Shown piece by piece: positions 32,984-36,669 of a stretch of DNA of 36,669 nt (positions are counted from its first letter, which is position 1; each line of letters opens with the position of its first letter). Below the pieces are notes generated by a model. That model was not told where the DNA came from and made no database searches. It was given only the letters and a program-made list of their open reading frames with translations. Source of the DNA: Candidatus Omnitrophota bacterium (lineage in GTDB: Bacteria; Omnitrophota; Gorgyraeia; Zapsychrales; Zapsychraceae); NCBI GenBank assembly GCA_018062515.1, contig JAGOSC010000029.1, forward strand, positions 1 to 36,669, given 5' to 3'. Made by a program: the position numbers and the translations under genes.

Positions 32984-33457
32984 ATGATAAAGACACAAAA
33001 CAACAGAATAATATGGCTAATCCATGCAGTTTTTATATTATCTATCTTAGTTTGCATTTTTTCATCGTCTGTGCTTTTTCAGCAATCCGAAAATATTAAC
33101 TGGGTTGGAGCGTTACTTATAGTGACGTATGGTATTTTTTTAATTATGCAGTTGATTTTTTGGATTTGGGAACAAAACGCGCCTAAAATTAGTGTAAGAA
33201 TAAAGTTTCTTGTCGGTATTTTCACGATAATATTAACTTATTATACGACAGACGGCCGTTTTATAACAAAAAGTGCACCGCAAGGCCGGATTTTTGGGGG
33301 AGGATATGCTGATCGATGCGGTCAATGTAATTATCTTACATGGCTTGATAAATTGCTTTTTCGAAGATGTTATACTCCGCCGGATGGTCCATCATGTCGT
33401 TTATATATTCCCGAGGGAAATAAATTTAGGAACAAAAGTGATGGTGTCGCAGTATAA
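32984..33457 (+). CDS. Small three-helix membrane protein of unknown function
   Basis: I start at 32984, two bases after the metH stop; an in-frame start at 32954 would overlap metH. The 157 residues have three hydrophobic helices in the first 95 residues and a soluble tail with five cysteines in about 30 residues (RCGQCNYLTW, then RRCYTPPDGPSC). That could hold a metal or disulfides. There is no ribosome-binding site and no named family was recognised. The gene lies between the two copies of the metH end, contains no CGTCG/CGACG, and is more AT-rich than metH, so it may be an acquired piece; the chance that it is not expressed is real. Confidence 0.55.
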   Translation: MIKTQNNRIIWLIHAVFILSILVCIFSSSVLFQQSENINWVGALLIVTYGIFLIMQLIFWIWEQNAPKISVRIKFLVGIFTIILTYYTTDGRFITKSAPQGRIFGGGYADRCGQCNYLTWLDKLLFRRCYTPPDGPSCRLYIPEGNKFRNKSDGVAV

Positions 33458-33484
33458 AAGTGAAGAATAATGGGTCGCTTTTAA

Positions 33485-33514
33485 ATGGCTCGGCCCGAGT
33501 TTGGGGTATTAATG
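33485..33514 (+). repeat. Direct repeat, copy 2 (displaced metH 3' end)
   Basis: A second copy of the metH terminal codons lies 533 bases downstream of the first, outside any plausible gene. Upstream of it in the metH frame the similarity stops (GRFFKWLGPSLGY against the metH residues LSLMEKWLGPSLGY). Confidence 0.9.
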
Positions 33515-33531
33515 TGTAAGGAGGAAAATGT

Positions 33532-33981
33532 ATGAAATTTATATTGCTAATTGTTATGTCTCTCATTTCTGTTTCACCGTGTTTTGCGGAAGATAAACAG
33601 GATATTTCTGTAAATGATTTGAGGTCAAATGATCATGTGTTGGGTGAATTAAATCTCCCATTTGGTGAATTTGTAACAGTAGAGGGAGTGTTAAAAAAGA
33701 TAAATGGCAAGGATTTTACAAAAAGCGATGATATTTTTTATGTTGAAAAAATTAACGGTAAATCTGTTCCAGAAATTATTACATTAGACCTTAAGCCCCT
33801 TATTGGCCAGAAATTAGTAGTTGGTTTGAGATACGAGTTATATGGATATGAGAAAATGGAGAAGGGCACAGGTATAGAAGGAAGAGCCACTGCCGGTTTT
33901 CAAATAGAATCTGATCCTCCTTTTCAAAACTTCTTTTATGTCACTGAAGCGAAAGAAATTAAATCAGAAAATTCTTTATAA
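33532..33981 (+). CDS. Small exported protein of unknown function
   Basis: The 149 residues have a signal peptide (about 1-19, cut near CFA-E) and a mature domain with regularly spaced beta strands: FVTVEGVLKKINGKDF, then LIGQKLVVGLRYELYGYE, ending in FYVTEAKEI. The layout recalls small OB-fold exported proteins but I recognise no named family. AAGGAGG (33519-33525) lies six bases before the ATG. No CGTCG/CGACG word occurs, unlike most genes here. It follows the second metH-end copy by 17 bases, so it may be the original neighbour of metH. Confidence 0.72.
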   Translation: MKFILLIVMSLISVSPCFAEDKQDISVNDLRSNDHVLGELNLPFGEFVTVEGVLKKINGKDFTKSDDIFYVEKINGKSVPEIITLDLKPLIGQKLVVGLRYELYGYEKMEKGTGIEGRATAGFQIESDPPFQNFFYVTEAKEIKSENSL

Positions 33982-34021
33982 TTATGTGTCAATTTAATTC
34001 CTTAACGACGAGGTAAAAACG

Positions 34022-35359
34022 ATGGCAAGAATAGAAACCAGAGTATTATTACCGCAGGATTTAAAACCGATCAAGTCTTTGCAGGAATACATAGCCCAGG
34101 GCGGATTTACAGGTCTGGCAATCGCAAAGAAAATGACCAGTGAACAGTTGATCCAATTCATCACGCAGGCGAATTTGCGCGGACGCGGCGGAGCCGGATT
34201 CCCGACGGGAATTAAATGGGACACCGTTTATAAAGAGCCGGCCAATAAGAAATATGTGGTCTGTAATTTTGCCGAAGGTGAGCCTGGTACATATAAAGAT
34301 CGTTATCTTATCGGTAAAAATCCCTATTTGATGTTTGAAGGCATGTTAATTGCCGCGCACGCCGTTAAAGCTGAATACGCTGTCGTCGGAACCAAGATGA
34401 AATTTAAAACCATCGTGCCTCGAATCACTCAAGCCTTAGAAGAAATTGAAAAAGCCGGCCTTGCTGAGCCAGGCTTTCTGAAAATCGTGCTCGGCCCGGA
34501 TGAATATTTATTTGGTGAAGAAAAAGCGTTGTTAGAAGTTATCGACGGGCGCGATCCAATGCCGCGTAATTTTCCTCCATTTCTCGTCGGAATCAATTGG
34601 TCACCGACGGAAAATAATCCAACCGTTGTCAATAATGCTGAATCGATGAGCCACCTGCCGTTAATTTTAAAGAATGGAATTGATTGGTTCAAGTCCCGCG
34701 GGTCAAAAGATACGCCGGGGACCGGGATTATTTCTCTGACCGGAGATGTCAAGAAGCCAGGCATGTATGAAATTTCTTTAGGAATGACCATGAGAGAATT
34801 GCTTTATGATTTAGGCGGCGGTCCCGTCGGGCGGTATCCTCTTAAAGCCGTATTTTCCGGCGTCGCTAATCGCGTCATGACCCCGGATCAATTTGATTTG
34901 GCTTGTGATTTTGGAACATTGCGGACGAATGGTGTTGGTTTGGGATCAGGTGGATTTATGGTGTATGATGAAAGCCGTTGGATCGTCGATTTGACATGGA
35001 TGTTTTCGCATTTTCTCGCCCAGTCGTCGTGCGGACAATGTATTCCTTGTAATTCTGGAACACGCATCATCACGGAGCATTTACTGAGAATACGTGAAGG
35101 AATAGGAACCGAATTAGATATTGAAGACATTATTGAAGAAACCAAACGCTGCACCAATCAGACGCGCTGTTTTCTTCCGACGCAGGAATCGGTTTTGGTG
35201 CCGAGTTGTATCAATAAATTTCCCAAAGAATTCAAACCCGGTTTTGATTTTAGTAAATTTGACCGGGAAATTATTATCCCTAAGATTGAAGGCTTCGACG
35301 ATACGACGGGACAGTTTACTTTCGAAAAAGCTCCGAAGGAATTTCTTCAACCAAAATAA
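34022..35359 (+). CDS. NuoF-like NADH:acceptor oxidoreductase, flavin/Fe-S subunit
   Basis: The 445 residues fit NuoF in length and domain order. The FMN/NADH domain has RGRGGAGFPTG and NFAEGEPGTYKDRYL (the dinucleotide loop), then FGEEKALLEVIDGRDPMPR. A SLBB segment (SLTGDVKKPGMYEI) follows, and the C-terminal 4Fe-4S site is CGQCIPC (three Cys) with a fourth in RCTNQTRC near residue 380. It should take electrons from NADH to FMN and on to the cluster. No NuoE or NuoG neighbour is present, so it may serve a hydrogenase, formate dehydrogenase or complex I encoded elsewhere. GAGGT lies nine bases before the ATG; a TATAAT occurs at 33977. Confidence 0.93.
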   Translation: MARIETRVLLPQDLKPIKSLQEYIAQGGFTGLAIAKKMTSEQLIQFITQANLRGRGGAGFPTGIKWDTVYKEPANKKYVVCNFAEGEPGTYKDRYLIGKNPYLMFEGMLIAAHAVKAEYAVVGTKMKFKTIVPRITQALEEIEKAGLAEPGFLKIVLGPDEYLFGEEKALLEVIDGRDPMPRNFPPFLVGINWSPTENNPTVVNNAESMSHLPLILKNGIDWFKSRGSKDTPGTGIISLTGDVKKPGMYEISLGMTMRELLYDLGGGPVGRYPLKAVFSGVANRVMTPDQFDLACDFGTLRTNGVGLGSGGFMVYDESRWIVDLTWMFSHFLAQSSCGQCIPCNSGTRIITEHLLRIREGIGTELDIEDIIEETKRCTNQTRCFLPTQESVLVPSCINKFPKEFKPGFDFSKFDREIIIPKIEGFDDTTGQFTFEKAPKEFLQPK

Positions 35360-35888
35360 AAATTCAATAATATCGAAATCCAAATACCGAAAAACTAAAC
35401 AAATAAGAATTTCTAAAACACAATTTCCCCTTTGTTCAGAATATGAGCGCACTTGATTTCCCAAGAAAGGGAAAGCTATGGCTCAAGCAGAAAATAAAAC
35501 AGCTTATGATTTAGAAGAAAGAACTTTGAAGTTTGCAAAAAATGTAAGAGTATTTATAAACAAAATTCCAAAAACATTAGCTAATAATGAAGACGGAAAA
35601 CAATTATTGAGATCTTCGGGTTCTATTGGAGCTAATTATATTGAAGCCAATGAATCACTTGGAAAAAAAGATTTGGTCATGAAGTTAAAAATTTCCAAGA
35701 AAGAAGCCAAAGAAAGCAAGTATTGGCTTAGCTTAATTAATCTTGGCGAAATTAATGAATTAAGAAAAGAACAACAAATGTTATATCAAGAATCACATGA
35801 ATTAATGTGCATATTTGGGGCAATTATCAAAAAATGTGGATAGACTTTTGAATTTATTATTTTACTCATTCGATATTGTTTTGAATTT
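35360..35888. mobile_element. Four-helix-bundle gene unit with imperfect inverted ends
   Basis: AAATTCAATAATATCGAA (35360-35377), starting one base after the nuoF-like stop, has an imperfect inverted copy at 35869-35888 (TTCGATATTGTTTTGAATTT). TTTTGAATTTA also occurs twice (35846 and 35879) on the right side. The unit of about 530 bp contains just the four-helix-bundle gene and AT-rich flanks. Similar stand-alone genes recur in many bacteria, and relatives occur as intervening sequences in 23S rRNA genes, so mobility is a reasonable inference, not shown. Confidence 0.55.
35478..35843 (+). CDS. Four-helix-bundle protein (23S rRNA IVP/TIGR02436 family)
   Basis: The 121 residues match the family well: LEERTLKFAKNVRVFINKIPKT, then LRSSGSIGANYIEANESLGKKD, ending FGAIIKKC, with alternating helical segments. 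The motif RSSGSIGANYIEA is very close to the family consensus. These proteins are encoded by intervening sequences in 23S rRNA genes and by stand-alone copies; a link to a reverse-transcriptase accessory (Avd) protein is by structure, and the role here is unknown. An AAAGGGAAAGCT ribosome-binding region precedes the ATG. It lies between nuoF-like and dsbD-like genes. Confidence 0.9.
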   Translation: MAQAENKTAYDLEERTLKFAKNVRVFINKIPKTLANNEDGKQLLRSSGSIGANYIEANESLGKKDLVMKLKISKKEAKESKYWLSLINLGEINELRKEQQMLYQESHELMCIFGAIIKKCG

Positions 35889-35925
35889 AGAATTTATATA
35901 TTCGAAATTAACTTAAATTGGTCCT

Positions 35926-36597
35926 ATGCAAATTACTGGTAATCCATTAGAAATCCTTATTGTTTTCTGGAGCGGTGTTTTGGTCAGTTTTACGCCGTGC
36001 ATTTATCCCATTTTGCCGATTACCGCGAGTTTTATCGCCGGGGCGAATACGAAAGGCACAAAGAGAATGGGCTTTGTCATTTCTCTGTTTTACGTTTTAG
36101 GAGTGGCCATCACCTATAGCGCTTTGGCTATTTTCGCGGCATTGTCGGGAAAATTGTTTGGATCCATTCAGAATAATCCTATTGTTTTTTTGATCGTCGC
36201 TAACTTCTTAATTATTTTTGCTTTAGTCATGTTTGATATTATTCCTTTACCGACAATCGGACAGGCAAAAAATCATCAAACTAAACCAAAAAATATTTGG
36301 GCGGTGATTTTATTTGGTATGGCTTCAGGCCTCGTCGTCGGGCCATGTCTTTCTCCGGCTTTGGGAACTTTATTGGGTTTTATTGCGTCTAAGCAGAATA
36401 TTTATTATGGTGTAATGTTGATGTTTGTTTTTGCCTATGGCGTTGGGACATCTTTGATTCTCGTCGGGACATTTAGTGGACTCATTAGTAATTTGCCAAA
36501 ATCAGGCTATTGGTTAGTGCGTATAAAACAATTCTGCGGTCTAGTGCTTTTAATAGCCGCGGAGTATTTTTTGATAAAAGCAGGAGGGTTATGGTAA
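35926..36597 (+). CDS. DsbD/CcdA-like thiol:disulfide transmembrane protein
   Basis: The 223 residues have six hydrophobic helices. The family cysteine-containing motifs are both present: SFTPCIYPILPITASF near residue 25 and VVGPCLSPALGTLLG near residue 150. The pair of cysteines shuttles electrons from cytosolic thioredoxin across the membrane to exported thiol proteins. The protein covers only the membrane domain of DsbD, as in CcdA, with no attached thioredoxin. The next gene, beginning with a signal peptide, overlaps by one base (TAATG) and might encode its exported acceptor. Confidence 0.93.
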   Translation: MQITGNPLEILIVFWSGVLVSFTPCIYPILPITASFIAGANTKGTKRMGFVISLFYVLGVAITYSALAIFAALSGKLFGSIQNNPIVFLIVANFLIIFALVMFDIIPLPTIGQAKNHQTKPKNIWAVILFGMASGLVVGPCLSPALGTLLGFIASKQNIYYGVMLMFVFAYGVGTSLILVGTFSGLISNLPKSGYWLVRIKQFCGLVLLIAAEYFLIKAGGLW

Positions 36598-36669
36598 TGA
36601 AAAAGATTTTAATTATATGGGTTTTTGCAATGATGATTATGATAGTACCGGCGGGCGTAACATTCGCGC
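36597..36669 (+). CDS. Exported protein, partial (first 24 codons)
   Basis: The ATG at 36597 overlaps the stop of the dsbD-like gene by one base and has AGGAGGG (36583-36589) upstream. The frame stays open to the window end and reads as a signal peptide: MKKILIIWVFAMMIMIVPAG followed by VTFA. Being co-translated with a thiol-transfer membrane protein, a thioredoxin-like partner is a natural guess, but nothing of the mature protein is visible. Confidence 0.7.
   Translation, partial: MKKILIIWVFAMMIMIVPAGVTFA

Noticed and set aside
33273..33470. A 65-codon plus-strand frame inside the small membrane-protein gene
   Set aside because: Overlaps the longer membrane-protein frame with a less protein-like composition and no ribosome-binding site; a frameshift was considered but neither frame shows a family domain that would need joining.
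1..36669. CRISPR arrays, tRNA, rRNA or prophage genes
   Set aside because: None of the expected repeats, cloverleaf motifs, rRNA segments or phage structural genes were seen on either strand.

Overview
The window is about 36.7 kb of AT-rich (roughly 40% G+C by eye), densely coding bacterial chromosome. It has no rRNA, tRNA, CRISPR or phage genes. An outer membrane is implied by an MlaE/MlaF/MlaD phospholipid-transport set, many Sec signal peptides and several lipoprotein signals. The mix (YfhO-like membrane protein, full-length B12-dependent MetH, orphan NuoF-like subunit, a stand-alone four-helix-bundle gene and a run of unrecognised secreted proteins) resembles uncultured diderms such as Omnitrophota or other PVC-related bacteria. 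That placement is inference, not proof.

Layout. 1-5.5 kb: a partial secreted ankyrin-repeat protein (-), a secreted MORN-type repeat protein, ychF, dinB, a tandem ACT-domain protein and a LOG-family protein (-). 5.5-5.86 kb: a palindrome-rich intergenic stretch. 5.9-10.2 kb: a YfhO-like multipass protein overlapping a TPR protein, a small membrane-anchored TPR protein and an MscS channel. 10.2-10.3 kb: a 105-bp MITE-like element with perfect 19-bp ends. 10.3-15 kb: a three-gene operon ending in a divergent SelO-family protein, an ABC-F ATPase and a CPXCG protein (-). 15.1-22.1 kb: an envelope island of mostly uncharacterised exported proteins, with a Gln-rich repeat protein, a toast_rack-type lipoprotein, an SDR, a transglutaminase-like protein (-), small lipoproteins, two tandem paralogous basic proteins and an exported class II glutamine-amidotransferase-like protein. 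22.1-23.8 kb: an ABC-2 exporter pair. 24-27.2 kb: a CheY-like receiver followed by mlaE-mlaF-mlaD and an exported FKBP isomerase. 27.3-28.1 kb: a ZIP metal transporter (-). 28.2-33 kb: a wHTH-nucleotidyltransferase/HEPN toxin-antitoxin-like pair running directly into metH. 33-36.7 kb: two small unknown genes beside a duplicated metH 3' end, a NuoF-like protein, a four-helix-bundle gene between imperfect inverted repeats, a DsbD/CcdA-like protein and the start of another exported protein.

Working together. The mla genes probably move phospholipids between the two membranes, with the receiver as a possible control point. The HEPN and nucleotidyltransferase genes look like a self-regulating toxin-antitoxin module. 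The 20.2-22.1 kb genes form one tight transcription unit of exported proteins with no function I can name; this, the SelO-like protein lacking the usual lysine, and the mobile-looking repeats at 10.2, 33 and 35.4 kb are the most interesting parts. The dyad CGTCG/CGACG is strongly over-represented except in a few blocks, which may mark acquired segments.
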